This document shows positions 16,100-24,598 of a stretch of DNA of 34,333 nucleotides, piece after piece. Position numbers and translations under genes: made by a program. Positions within the stretch are counted from its first letter, which is position 1. The number at the start of each line of letters is the position of its first letter. Below the pieces are notes generated by a model, which had not been told where the DNA came from, searched no databases, and saw nothing but the letters and a program-made list of their open reading frames with translations. Source of the DNA: CAZWSE01 sp964636575 (GTDB lineage: Bacteria > Pseudomonadota > Alphaproteobacteria > Rhodobacterales > Rhodobacteraceae); assembly GCA_964636575.1 (NCBI GenBank), contig CAZWSE010000033.1, positions 1 through 34,333 of the forward strand. The letters are read 5' to 3'.

Positions 16100-16851
16100 G
16101 CATGTTCGATCTTTCCGGCAAGACCGCGCTGGTAACCGGCGTTAAACGTGGGATCGGGCGGGGCATGGCTGAAGCCTTGGCGGCCGCTGGTGCAGATATT
16201 ATTGGAGTCAGCGCGTCGTTGGAACTGTCGGGTAGTGACGTTGAAAAAGCAGTCACTGGCATGGGGCGGAAATTTACCGCCCACCAATGCGACTTTTCGG
16301 ATCGCGCTGCTGTCACCGAGTTCGCCGCGCTCGTCAGTGCCGAAGCCCCGGATATTCTGGTCAACAATGCGGGCACCATTTTGCGCAAACCTGCCGCTGA
16401 ACATGGCGATGACCTGTGGGACGAAGTCATTGAGGTCAATCTGAATGCCCAGTTTGTCCTAAGCCGAGAAGTTGGTGCGGCGATGGTCAAACGTGGGTCC
16501 GGCAAGATCATTTTCACCGCCTCGCTTTTGACTTTTCAGGGTGGTATCACGGTGCCGGGCTATGCAGCATCCAAGGGCGCGATTGGGCAGTTGACCAAAG
16601 CGCTCGCCAATGAATGGGCGGGGCAGGGCGTCAATGTGAACGCGATTGCGCCGGGCTATATTGCCACCGACAACACCCAAGCTTTGCAAGATGATCCGGT
16701 GCGTTCGAAGTCGATCCTAGAGCGTATCCCTGCTGGTCGTTGGGGCGCGCCAGAAGACTTCGGCGGGCCGGTTGTGTTCCTTGCGTCTTCTGCTGCTGAC
16801 TATGTGCATGGCACTGTTTTGACCGTCGATGGCGGTTGGATGGGGCGCTAA
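16096..16851 (+). CDS. short-chain dehydrogenase, KduD/gluconate 5-dehydrogenase-like
   Basis: A 251-residue classical SDR. The cofactor loop is T-G-V-K-R-G-I-G (14-21), the NNAG motif follows near 90-93, and the catalytic Ser-Tyr-Lys set includes Y-A-A-S-K near 156-160. The overall pattern and the GGWMGR ending resemble 2-dehydro-3-deoxy-D-gluconate 5-dehydrogenase KduD and gluconate 5-dehydrogenase. It is the last gene of the dehydratase-ADH-SDR set. Its stop is one base away from the stop of the convergent uxuA gene. It may interconvert 5-keto and 5-hydroxy forms of a deoxy sugar acid, which is inference. Confidence 0.88.
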   Translation: MSMFDLSGKTALVTGVKRGIGRGMAEALAAAGADIIGVSASLELSGSDVEKAVTGMGRKFTAHQCDFSDRAAVTEFAALVSAEAPDILVNNAGTILRKPAAEHGDDLWDEVIEVNLNAQFVLSREVGAAMVKRGSGKIIFTASLLTFQGGITVPGYAASKGAIGQLTKALANEWAGQGVNVNAIAPGYIATDNTQALQDDPVRSKSILERIPAGRWGAPEDFGGPVVFLASSAADYVHGTVLTVDGGWMGR

Positions 16852-16852
16852 G

Positions 16853-18034
16853 TCAGGCGCAAGCCGCCATGATCCCGCGCAATTCTGCCAGCCCGCGCAT
16901 CCGCCCGATAAGCGGGTACCCAGGGGTGCTGTGCCCACCAAGATCGCCAAGCAATTCCTGCCCGTGATCGGGACGCATCGGGATTTGCCAATCGGCGCGA
17001 CCCTCACCCTTGCGCCTGCGTTGCTCAGCCATCAGAGCCTTCACGGTTCCGACCATATCGGTGTCGCCTTCAAGATGCGCGGCCTCGAAAAAGTCGGGTC
17101 GTTCCGGATCTGATCCGATGATCCGTGTCGTGTTGCGCAGATGGGCAAAATGGATGCGATCCCCATGCTGTTTCACAAAAGCCGGCCCATCAAAATCCAC
17201 CGCGACCCCCAGTGACCCTGTGCAAAGCGTCGCGCCGTTTGCGGGCACATCAACGGCGTCGAGCACCGCCCCATAGTCGGCTGCGTTCGACATCACCCGT
17301 GGCAACCCCAGCAATGGAAAGGGCGGGTCGTCAGGATGACAACACAGCCGCATCCCAAGCGTTTGAGCGAGTGGTGCGACCTCACCCAGAAAGTCGATCA
17401 GGTTCGCGCGCAGGCGATCCGACGTGATGCCGGTGTATGTGCCGAGCAAGGCGTGCACATCTTCGGTGCTCCAACTGTCATTGGCGCCGGGCAAACCTGC
17501 GGTGATGTTGTCTTGCAGGGTCGTTTTAGCGTCCGGCGTCATCTTGGCAAACCGGCGTTCTGCTTGGTCTAGCACTGCCTTGCTATAGTCTACTGCTGCG
17601 CCGCTGCGTTCCAGAATGTGTAGGTCAAACACGGCGAAATCCACCAGATCAAACAGCATCGCCGCCCCACCATGGGGCTGTGGTGCGCGCAGTGCTGTGC
17701 GGGTCCAATCGAGGATCGGCATAAAGTTGTAGCAAACCGTTTCAATGCCTTGCGCGGCCAAGGCTTCTAGGCTGGACTTGTACGCCGCGATATGGGCTTT
17801 CATATCCGCGGTTTGGGTTTTGATCGCTTCTGAAACGGGCAGGCTTTCGACTACGTCCCACGCATAGCCTCCGGTTTTCAACGCAGCTTGTCGGTCCGCG
17901 ATCTGATCACGGGTCCAGACTTGTCCCGGTGGGATGTGGTGCAGCGCTGTGACGATCCCGTCCACCCCGACCTGATGTAGGTCTGACAAGGCAATCGGAT
18001 CCTCTGGGCCAAACCAACGCCAACACTGTTTCAT
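16853..18034 (-). CDS. uxuA: mannonate dehydratase UxuA
   Basis: A 393-residue TIM-barrel dehydratase that converts D-mannonate to 2-keto-3-deoxygluconate. The N-terminus MKQCWRWFG followed by VTALHHIPPGQVW matches E. coli UxuA closely. The metal and active-site segments CCHPDDPP, LCTGSLG, HFAHLRNTT and MRPDHGQEL are all present. The ATG at 18034 was chosen over one 9 nt further upstream because it aligns with the E. coli start, has AAGG about 9 nt before it and gives the ATGA overlap with the preceding gene. It ends the operon of three Gfo/Idh/MocA genes and lies tail to tail with the SDR gene, 1 nt apart. Confidence 0.95.
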   Translation of the reverse strand: MKQCWRWFGPEDPIALSDLHQVGVDGIVTALHHIPPGQVWTRDQIADRQAALKTGGYAWDVVESLPVSEAIKTQTADMKAHIAAYKSSLEALAAQGIETVCYNFMPILDWTRTALRAPQPHGGAAMLFDLVDFAVFDLHILERSGAAVDYSKAVLDQAERRFAKMTPDAKTTLQDNITAGLPGANDSWSTEDVHALLGTYTGITSDRLRANLIDFLGEVAPLAQTLGMRLCCHPDDPPFPLLGLPRVMSNAADYGAVLDAVDVPANGATLCTGSLGVAVDFDGPAFVKQHGDRIHFAHLRNTTRIIGSDPERPDFFEAAHLEGDTDMVGTVKALMAEQRRRKGEGRADWQIPMRPDHGQELLGDLGGHSTPGYPLIGRMRGLAELRGIMAACA

Positions 18035-19083
18035 GGCATCCATCCTTCATAAAGTGGGTGGGTCTTTGTGATCGGCAGGGCCACACGTTCGCCCGTTCGC
18101 TCGGCATGATAGATTGCGGTGACAAGCCCGACAGAGGCCGCACCATCATCTAAGCTGACCGCATCGTTTGGTCGATCGTTTAGGGCTTTCCCGATTTCAG
18201 CAAAGAACCCTGCAAAGCCGGTTGCTGCATCTGGGGCGGCGGCGACAGCGACGTTGATTGCCCGCTGCGCTTTTGGGTCACGGGCTTTGAACGTCCAAGA
18301 GGCAGCGCCGGGGGCGTATGGCTCGACCCCTGATGTTGCGGTCAGATGTTCGAACACAACGCGCAGCCGTGTCTCATCACCCGCAGCGCCCAAGGTTATG
18401 TTGCTTGTGCACAGTGCGCCTGACTGCATTTGAAATGTGATTGCCGCGCAGTCTTCGGTTTCGATCGGGTTCACGCGGGTCGCGGTCATGGCAGATACCG
18501 ATGCGATCTCACCCGCGATATGGGTCAAAAGATCATGGTTGTGGATGGCATGGCCCAACACCGCGCCGCCCCGTTCGCCTTCCCAAGTTCCTCGCCACGG
18601 CACTGCATAATAGTCCGCCCCGCGTGACCAATGGGTCTCAAGCGCTGCGGTTTGAACCTGTCCGGTTAGCCCTGCTTCCATAAGATGTCGCAACTGTGCG
18701 AAGGCTGGCCCCCACCGATACTGAAAGACCGGAAAGACCTGTTTGTGCGCCGCCTTTGCCGCCGCCTTGATCCTATCTACATCAGCCATGGATGTGGCCA
18801 ATGGCTTTTCACAGATCACGTGCTTGCCATGCGCTAAAGCATCAAGCGTGACCGGCACATGAAGATGCGGCGGCAAGCACACATCGACTACGTCAATGAA
18901 CGGATCGTTCAGGGCATCGTTTATGTTGACCAACGCGGCAAAGTTGTCGCCCTGTCTGATCTGCTCTATGCGTGCGGTGTCTTGGTCGACCACGGCTGCA
19001 ACGTGAAAGACATCCCTGAGACCACGCAAAGCGTCCAGATGCTCGCCCCCGATCCCAGCGCCCAAGATCGCGATATTGATCAT
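18031..19083 (-). CDS. Gfo/Idh/MocA-family oxidoreductase (third of three in tandem)
   Basis: A 350-residue NAD(P)-dependent dehydrogenase: Rossmann loop G8-A-G-I-G-G near the N-terminus, the C-E-K-P-L-A-T motif near residues 91-97 with the catalytic lysine, and a C-terminal alpha/beta domain with A-I-H-N-H-D-L-L carrying the conserved histidine pair. Such enzymes oxidise or reduce hydroxyl groups of cyclic sugars and polyols. It overlaps the next gene (uxuA) and the previous one by 4 nt each, so it is tightly co-translated within the uronate locus. The substrate is unknown. Confidence 0.88.
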   Translation of the reverse strand: MINIAILGAGIGGEHLDALRGLRDVFHVAAVVDQDTARIEQIRQGDNFAALVNINDALNDPFIDVVDVCLPPHLHVPVTLDALAHGKHVICEKPLATSMADVDRIKAAAKAAHKQVFPVFQYRWGPAFAQLRHLMEAGLTGQVQTAALETHWSRGADYYAVPWRGTWEGERGGAVLGHAIHNHDLLTHIAGEIASVSAMTATRVNPIETEDCAAITFQMQSGALCTSNITLGAAGDETRLRVVFEHLTATSGVEPYAPGAASWTFKARDPKAQRAINVAVAAAPDAATGFAGFFAEIGKALNDRPNDAVSLDDGAASVGLVTAIYHAERTGERVALPITKTHPLYEGWMP

Positions 19084-20081
19084 TGTGTCTCCGCCATGTG
19101 CTGCGCTTTCAAGGCAAGCTCCATCACGGTGAAACAGTGCGCTTGGGTCATCGCGGTTTCAGTGCGATGGGCGATGTCATGGGCCAAGCGGCTGAAGTAA
19201 GGCAGGCCGGCATCCGACGCATCAATCCGTTCGCATCGATCCGCATTGGCCAAGATCAGATGATCGGTGCCCTTAGCTCCGCCGACATCGACGTATTTAC
19301 GCAGTTCAATGTACCCTTCGGTGCCAAGGATTGTTAGCCGCCCATCACCCCACGTGGGCAGCGCATCGGGCGTGTACCAGTCAACGCGGATGTAGCCTGT
19401 GCCTTGATCGCTGCGCAGGTTGATCTCTCCGAAGTCTTGCAGATCGGGATCATTTGGATTGGCATAGTTGGCGACAAAAGCGTTTGTGATCTGGGCGTCG
19501 TGCGATCCGGTGTAGTGCAAGAACTGATCGATTTGATGGGACGCGATGTCGGTCAGAATTCCGCCGAACCTGTCGCGCTGAAAGAACCAGTCGGGCCGTG
19601 TGGCACGGTTCAACCGGTGGGGACCAAGCCCGACCGTTTGCACCACCTTGCCAATGGCACCTTTAGCCACCAGATCAGACGCCAATGTGCTGACGGGCGT
19701 TTCAAATCGTTCCGAGAAATTGACCGACCAGATGCGGCCTGTCTCTGCCACAACTGCCTTGATTTGATCCAATTGAGCAAGGGTCGTGCACCCCGGCTTA
19801 TCGCTCATCACGTCCAGGCCGTGCTGCATGGCTTGGCAGGTCAGGTCGGCGCGGTCGGCGGGTATGGCCGAGATCAAGGCAAGGTCTGCACCGCTGTTCA
19901 GCGCGTCGTCCAACCTGTCGAAACGGGGTAAATCTGGGAACCGTTTGACATAGCCTTGCAGGGTCTCGGGCGTGCCTTCGGTCCAATAGCCGAGGCATTT
20001 GACGCCTGCCTTTTCCATGTTCTCGGTCATCCCGTAGATGTGCCGGTGATCGAGCCCGATGGCGATGCAAGTGAGGGTCAT
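19080..20081 (-). CDS. divergent Gfo/Idh/MocA-family oxidoreductase (second of three)
   Basis: A 333-residue member with an atypical cofactor loop: where G-x-G-x-x-G is expected it reads I-G-L-D-H-R-H-I-Y-G. The catalytic motif is D-K-P-G instead of E-K-P. The C-terminal domain keeps the D-I-A-S-H-Q-I-D-Q-F segment with its histidine. The lysine is retained, so it may be active, but nucleotide binding is probably altered. It overlaps both neighbours by 4 nt. Confidence 0.85.
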   Translation of the reverse strand: MTLTCIAIGLDHRHIYGMTENMEKAGVKCLGYWTEGTPETLQGYVKRFPDLPRFDRLDDALNSGADLALISAIPADRADLTCQAMQHGLDVMSDKPGCTTLAQLDQIKAVVAETGRIWSVNFSERFETPVSTLASDLVAKGAIGKVVQTVGLGPHRLNRATRPDWFFQRDRFGGILTDIASHQIDQFLHYTGSHDAQITNAFVANYANPNDPDLQDFGEINLRSDQGTGYIRVDWYTPDALPTWGDGRLTILGTEGYIELRKYVDVGGAKGTDHLILANADRCERIDASDAGLPYFSRLAHDIAHRTETAMTQAHCFTVMELALKAQHMAETQ

Positions 20082-21094
20082 GTCGGTACTTTCGTCCTAG
20101 AGCCTGTGCGGCTGGCAGTTTGCATAGCCTCGATCACCGCGTGTGTGCGCAGGGCTTCGCGTGCGGGGATCATGGGCGGTGTGCCTGCGCTCAACGCGCG
20201 CGCGAAGTCTTCGATCACCGTTTGGTGCCAGTCATGGGTGAAAGCCATAGGGTCCGCGCCGCCACCCGTTGTACCAGTGGCGCCGAAGGTTTCTACCGTG
20301 CCGTCCAAATGGGTCAGGGTCAACACGCCGGACCCTAAGAGGGCATGCGCCTTGGTGCCTTGAATTTCTATCGTTTCGGCGGCGCCGGGATAGGCTGCCG
20401 TTGTCGCCATCAAAGTCCCAACCGCACCGCTTTCCAATTCCAGCAAAGCGCCCGCCCAATCTTCGGCTTCAAGATCGTGCAAATGGGTGCGGTGCATGAT
20501 GGCTTGAATAGATGCCACAGGTCCCAACAGCCAAATCGCCAGATCAAGCGTGTGGATCGCCTGAGAGATCATCACGCCTCCACCATCCCGCGTATAGGTG
20601 CCGCGGCCGGGGGCGTCGTAATAGCTTTGATCGCGCCACCATGGGATCCGCAGATCGACCGTTGCAATCTGCCCAAGGCGTCCTGCATCAATGGCGTCTT
20701 TCAAGGCAATTGATGCCTCGCGTGCGCGGTGTTGAAACACGATGCCTAAAGGAACGCCCGCAGCCTCACAGGTTTCTATAAGTGAGATAGCGGCGCTTAA
20801 ATCGCGCTCAATCGGTTTTTCCATCAATATCGGTTTGCCCGCTGCCGCCAACGTTTTCACGATCTCGGCTCGCGCGTCAGGCGGCGTGGCCAGAATGACA
20901 AAATCAATCTCAGGATCTGCGGCGATTTCGTCGACATCACTGTAAGCGGCGACGCCGTGATCTGTCGCAAAAGCAGCAGTGCGGGCAGGGCCACGACCCA
21001 GAACACCTTTTAGGGTCAGCCCGGCATCAGACGCCTTAATCGCAGCCACATGCATGCCCGCGACCATTCCCAAACCAATAAGTGCAATGTTCAT
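20078..21094 (-). CDS. Gfo/Idh/MocA-family oxidoreductase (first of three)
   Basis: A 338-residue NAD(P)-dependent dehydrogenase with loop I-G-L-G-M-V-A-G (6-13), M-E-K-P-I-E-R-D near 92-99 and the C-terminal I-S-Q-A-I-H-T-L-D-L-A segment. It is the first gene of the minus-strand operon that ends in uxuA. A GGGGGG ribosome binding site sits just before the ATG, and the gene faces uxaC across a 92-bp divergent region. It is a canonical family member, so the divergent protein encoded after it may be its partner or act one step later. The substrate is unknown. Confidence 0.88.
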   Translation of the reverse strand: MNIALIGLGMVAGMHVAAIKASDAGLTLKGVLGRGPARTAAFATDHGVAAYSDVDEIAADPEIDFVILATPPDARAEIVKTLAAAGKPILMEKPIERDLSAAISLIETCEAAGVPLGIVFQHRAREASIALKDAIDAGRLGQIATVDLRIPWWRDQSYYDAPGRGTYTRDGGGVMISQAIHTLDLAIWLLGPVASIQAIMHRTHLHDLEAEDWAGALLELESGAVGTLMATTAAYPGAAETIEIQGTKAHALLGSGVLTLTHLDGTVETFGATGTTGGGADPMAFTHDWHQTVIEDFARALSAGTPPMIPAREALRTHAVIEAMQTASRTGSRTKVPT

Positions 21095-21117
21095 ATCGCC
21101 CCCCTTAGGCCTCTACC

Positions 21118-21157
21118 ATTTTGAGGCGTTGCACCACTGAGATGCAAGCTGCAATAT
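21118..21157. promoter_or_regulatory. divergent promoter region with TTGCA-N9-TGCAA inverted repeat
   Basis: The short gap between the Gfo/Idh/MocA operon and uxaC contains TTGCA (21129-21133) and TGCAA (21143-21147) as an inverted repeat, plus another TGCAA at 21150-21154. On the plus strand TTGCAC (21129) and CAATAT (21152) are 17 bp apart. On the minus strand TTGCAT (21142-21147) and CAAAAT (21118-21123) are 18 bp apart. Both weak promoters overlap the repeat, so one regulator could control both operons. Confidence 0.35.
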
Positions 21158-21186
21158 GGGTTGAGGGCGTCGCGAGGAGACAGCAA

Positions 21187-22551
21187 TTGGGCGAACATTT
21201 GAACGAGACTGCCGAAGCGCTTTATCAAGGGATCAAAGACCTTCCCATCGTCTCGCCGCACGGGCATTGCGACCCGTCTTGGTTCGCACACAATGAGGCC
21301 TTCGCCAATCCGGCTGAGCTTTTGGTGATCCCTGATCACTACGTCTTTCGGATGCTCTATTCGCAAGGTGTTCCGCTTGAGGCGCTTGGGGTCGGGCCGC
21401 AGGGCAAAGATGCTGATCCGCGATCGGTTTTCCGGCTTTTTTCTGCGCATTGGCATTTGTTTCTAGGCACACCGTCGCGTGGTTGGATCAACTTTGTGCT
21501 GAGCGAAACGCTTGGGATCAAAACGGTATTGTCGGAACACACTGCCGATCAAGTTTACGATCAGATCGCTGAGAAGCTGGCTGAAGATGATCATCGCCCC
21601 CGTGCGCTGTTCGATCGATTCAATATTGAGGTGCTTGCGACAACAGACGGTGCACTGGATGATCTTGCACATCATGGGGCAATCAAGGACAGCCCGTGGC
21701 AAGGGCGCGTTATCCCTACGTTCAGACCTGACGGCGTTTTGGATCCATCCGACCCGCAATTTACCCATAATCTTGCCACCCTTGAACGCCTGACGGGGTG
21801 TGATCTGACAGGTTTTGATGGATATTTGGATGCACTTCGGCAGCGTCGCACGTTTTTCAAATCAGCGGGTGCCACGGCAACCGACCATGCGATTGAGGTT
21901 GTGCATACTGAATGGCTGGCCGACCCTGACGCGCTGTATCAAAAGCTGAAAGGCGGGGAGGGGACGGCGAAAGAAGCCGAGCAGTTCTATGGCCATATGC
22001 TGATTGAAATGGCGCAGATGTCGGTTGAGGATGGGCTGACCATGCAAATCCACGGTGGTAGCAAACGTAATACCAACGCGACGCTTCTGCGCGACTTCGG
22101 GCGTGATATGGGCGCCGATATTCCGATTTCGGTGGACTGGGTAAACGGGCTTGACGCCTTGCTCAATCGGGTTGGTAATTCCAGCGCGTTTCAACTTCTG
22201 CTCTTTACGTTGGATGAAACGACATATGCCCGCGAGCTTGCCCCGATGGCGGGGCATTGGCCCTGTCTAAGGATCGGGCCGCCGTGGTGGTTTCATGACA
22301 GCGCCGCCGGTATTGCGCGATATTTTGATCAGGTTGTTGAGACCGCTGGCTACCACAATCTTGCCGGCTTCAACGATGACACACGGGCCTTTCTATCCAT
22401 TCCGGCGCGCCATGATCTTTGGCGGCGTGGGGTGGCGACGCACTTGGCCGGGCAAATCGACAAAGGATATTTCGGACGCAGTGACGCTGATCATCTGTCG
22501 CGCTTGCTTGCAACCGATCTGGCGCGGGATGCTTACAGGTTGAACACCTAG
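21187..22551 (+). CDS. uxaC: uronate isomerase UxaC
   Basis: A 454-residue amidohydrolase-superfamily isomerase that converts D-glucuronate to D-fructuronate and D-galacturonate to D-tagaturonate. Visible motifs are S-P-H25-G-H27-C-D-P (first metal histidines), P-D-H-Y-V-F-R-M-L-Y-S-Q-G-V, F-D-R-F-N-I-E-V-L-A-T-T and the C-terminal G-F-N-D-D-T-R-A-F-L-S-I-P-A-R-H. These agree strongly with alphaproteobacterial UxaC. The TTG at 21187 was chosen because GAGGAGA lies about 7 nt before it. An ATG at 21142 and a TTG at 21121 are in frame but lack a ribosome binding site and would run through the candidate promoter. The chosen start makes the N-terminus slightly shorter than in relatives. The stop abuts the uxuB ATG directly. 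Confidence 0.92.
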   Translation: MGEHLNETAEALYQGIKDLPIVSPHGHCDPSWFAHNEAFANPAELLVIPDHYVFRMLYSQGVPLEALGVGPQGKDADPRSVFRLFSAHWHLFLGTPSRGWINFVLSETLGIKTVLSEHTADQVYDQIAEKLAEDDHRPRALFDRFNIEVLATTDGALDDLAHHGAIKDSPWQGRVIPTFRPDGVLDPSDPQFTHNLATLERLTGCDLTGFDGYLDALRQRRTFFKSAGATATDHAIEVVHTEWLADPDALYQKLKGGEGTAKEAEQFYGHMLIEMAQMSVEDGLTMQIHGGSKRNTNATLLRDFGRDMGADIPISVDWVNGLDALLNRVGNSSAFQLLLFTLDETTYARELAPMAGHWPCLRIGPPWWFHDSAAGIARYFDQVVETAGYHNLAGFNDDTRAFLSIPARHDLWRRGVATHLAGQIDKGYFGRSDADHLSRLLATDLARDAYRLNT

Positions 22552-23748
22552 ATGGGTCGTATTCTTCACTTCGGATTGGGCAGTTTTGCGCGGGCGCATT
22601 TGCTTGATTACACCTCTGACGCGGGCGGATGGGATGTGGTCGGCGTCAGTCTTCGGTCGGCATCCATCCGTGATGGGCTACGGGCGCAGGGGTATGACTA
22701 CACGCTGTGCGTTCAGGGGCAGGGCGATAATCGGATATCGATCCTGAGCGAAATTCTGGTTGCTCCTGAAAATCCTGAGGCTGTACTGGCCGCGATTGAG
22801 ACCGCTGATATAGTGTCGCTGACCGTTACGGAAAAAGGATATCATCTGGACGCGCAGGGCCTTTTGGATATGTCGGACCCTGCGATCACATCAGACCTGA
22901 ACGGGCAGGGACCAAGCACTGTGATCGGCTTTCTGGCCTTTGGTTTGGCGCGACGTACCCGTCCGCTGACCGTGCTCAGTTGTGACAACCGAACCGAGAA
23001 TGGGACGGCGTTACGCAATGCCGTTCAACGGTTTGCGGAACAGGCTGGATTGACTTTGAACTGGGACATATTTCGGTTCCCCAACAGCATGGTTGATCGG
23101 ATCACCCCAGCAACTACCGATGCCCTTCGCGAGACCAGTGGTGACCCGATGGCTGTTCCCACCGAAGCATTCCGCGAATGGGTGATCGAGGATAGCTTTG
23201 TAGGTGCAAAGCCCGACTGGCCCAATGTGCAATATGTGGATGACGTGGCCCCGCATGAGTTGCGCAAATTGCGGATGCTCAACGGGGCGCATTCCTTGAT
23301 GGCCTACGCGGGGTTGGAAAAAGGGTTGGTCTATGTGCATGAGGCCGTGCGCGATCCGGCATTGCGCGCCCTTGTGCAAGACTTGATGGCTGGCGCAGGG
23401 GCCACTTTGCCAGATGGGCTTCAAGATCAGGTGCCTGCTTATGCGACGGCTTTGATCGAGCGGTTTGAAAACCCCGATCTGGCGCATAGGCTCGACCAGA
23501 TTGCGATGGATGGAAGCCAGAAGGTGCCTTACCGATTTGTGGAAACGCTTCGCGCAAGCCCTGTGCCTGCGGTTGTTGAGGGGCTTAGGGCGTGGATCAA
23601 GTTTTGCACGGCTCAGGTGCGGGCTGGGCACGCTTTGAATGACCCCAAAGCCGATGAGATCGCGCAAGCGGTACGGTCAAATGATCCGGTTAAGGCGATG
23701 TTGGAACTTGTCGACGCGAGCGATCTGTTGCCTTTCATGCGGGCATGA
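22552..23748 (+). CDS. uxuB: fructuronate reductase UxuB (mannitol dehydrogenase family)
   Basis: A 398-residue long-chain dehydrogenase that reduces D-fructuronate to D-mannonate with NADH. The N-terminal cofactor segment is H-F-G-L-G-S-F-A-R-A-H, and the catalytic K239-x4-N244-x2-H247 set (RKLRMLNGAH) has the same spacing as in mannitol 2-dehydrogenase. It is clearly shorter than E. coli UxuB (about 490), mainly because the N-terminus begins right at the cofactor loop. It starts directly after the uxaC stop with no gap, and its 3' end overlaps that of convergent kdgK by 14 bp. With UxaC and UxuA it completes glucuronate to 2-keto-3-deoxygluconate. It could also reduce tagaturonate, since no uxaB is present. 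Confidence 0.9.
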   Translation: MGRILHFGLGSFARAHLLDYTSDAGGWDVVGVSLRSASIRDGLRAQGYDYTLCVQGQGDNRISILSEILVAPENPEAVLAAIETADIVSLTVTEKGYHLDAQGLLDMSDPAITSDLNGQGPSTVIGFLAFGLARRTRPLTVLSCDNRTENGTALRNAVQRFAEQAGLTLNWDIFRFPNSMVDRITPATTDALRETSGDPMAVPTEAFREWVIEDSFVGAKPDWPNVQYVDDVAPHELRKLRMLNGAHSLMAYAGLEKGLVYVHEAVRDPALRALVQDLMAGAGATLPDGLQDQVPAYATALIERFENPDLAHRLDQIAMDGSQKVPYRFVETLRASPVPAVVEGLRAWIKFCTAQVRAGHALNDPKADEIAQAVRSNDPVKAMLELVDASDLLPFMRA

Positions 23749-24598
23749 TTGCCCCGCGATGCTGCACGACCGCTGCGGCCAGGTCATGCCCTGCCATCAA
23801 AGCCTCTGCCTGTGATTTGCCTGAAAACAATGCACCCAGATAGCCGCCGTTAAAGCTGTCGCCGGCAGCCGTGGTATCAATCACATCCTGTGCTGCGGGA
23901 TAGGTTTGTGAGATTGCTTCGCCCAATGACAACGGGCCTTCTTCGCCGCGTTTCAACGCGCCCTGACCAGACTGTGCGATGAAGCGGGCAGTCACTTGAT
24001 CCGCAGTTTCCTCAAACAACAACATTTCATCGTCAATCGAAGGGAGCAAAAAGTTGGCACGGTTCCACATTTGGGTTGTGATCGAACGGGCGGTCTCGGC
24101 GCTTTCCCAAAGCTTGGGGCGGTAGTTGCTGTCATAGATCAGTCGGACAGGTGACTGCGCCAGCCAAGCGATCAGTTTCAGCCGAATGGCATCAGGCAAA
24201 ATCGCCATCGAGATACCAGACAGATAGATCGCATCATAGGTAGCGAGATCGTCAAAGTTCCCATCCGCAAACATCTGACGCGCTGCGGCAGTATTGCGCC
24301 AGTAGGTAAAGCTGCGCTCTCCGTCCGGTGTGGTCGTGATCGCATAAAGTCCGGGCTGTTCGCCGGATAGCGTTGGAATAGCGGATGTGCCAAGATTCTG
24401 GCTTTCGATGAAGGTCCGAATGCGATCTGAAAACGGATCATCACCCAGACAAGTGACGTAATCGACTTCCAGATCGGGGGCTGTGCGGTGCAGATAGATT
24501 GCGGTGTTCAATGTGTCTCCGGCGACACCGATTTGGGTGGTGTCATTGGCCAAGGACAGTTCAATCATGGCTTCGCCGATGCAGGCAATTCGTGTCAT
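23735..24598 (-). CDS. kdgK: 2-keto-3-deoxygluconate kinase KdgK (PfkB family)
   Basis: A 287-residue ribokinase-fold kinase that phosphorylates 2-keto-3-deoxygluconate to KDPG for the Entner-Doudoroff route. The KdgK-type signature Y-D-S-N-Y-R-P-K-L-W lies at 155-164, and the catalytic D247 sits in T-A-A-G-D-S-F-N-G-G. The N-terminus IACIGEAMIEL is typical. The ATG at 24598 was chosen over one 18 nt upstream because it gives an ATGA overlap with the preceding transporter gene and a normal family start. It is the last gene of the long minus-strand uronate operon and converges on uxuB. Confidence 0.92.
   Translation of the reverse strand: MTRIACIGEAMIELSLANDTTQIGVAGDTLNTAIYLHRTAPDLEVDYVTCLGDDPFSDRIRTFIESQNLGTSAIPTLSGEQPGLYAITTTPDGERSFTYWRNTAAARQMFADGNFDDLATYDAIYLSGISMAILPDAIRLKLIAWLAQSPVRLIYDSNYRPKLWESAETARSITTQMWNRANFLLPSIDDEMLLFEETADQVTARFIAQSGQGALKRGEEGPLSLGEAISQTYPAAQDVIDTTAAGDSFNGGYLGALFSGKSQAEALMAGHDLAAAVVQHRGAIMPA

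Noticed and set aside
18035..18043. Earlier in-frame ATG for uxuA
   Set aside because: It leaves the ribosome binding site directly against the start codon and adds residues not found in UxuA; the ATG at 18034 fits better.
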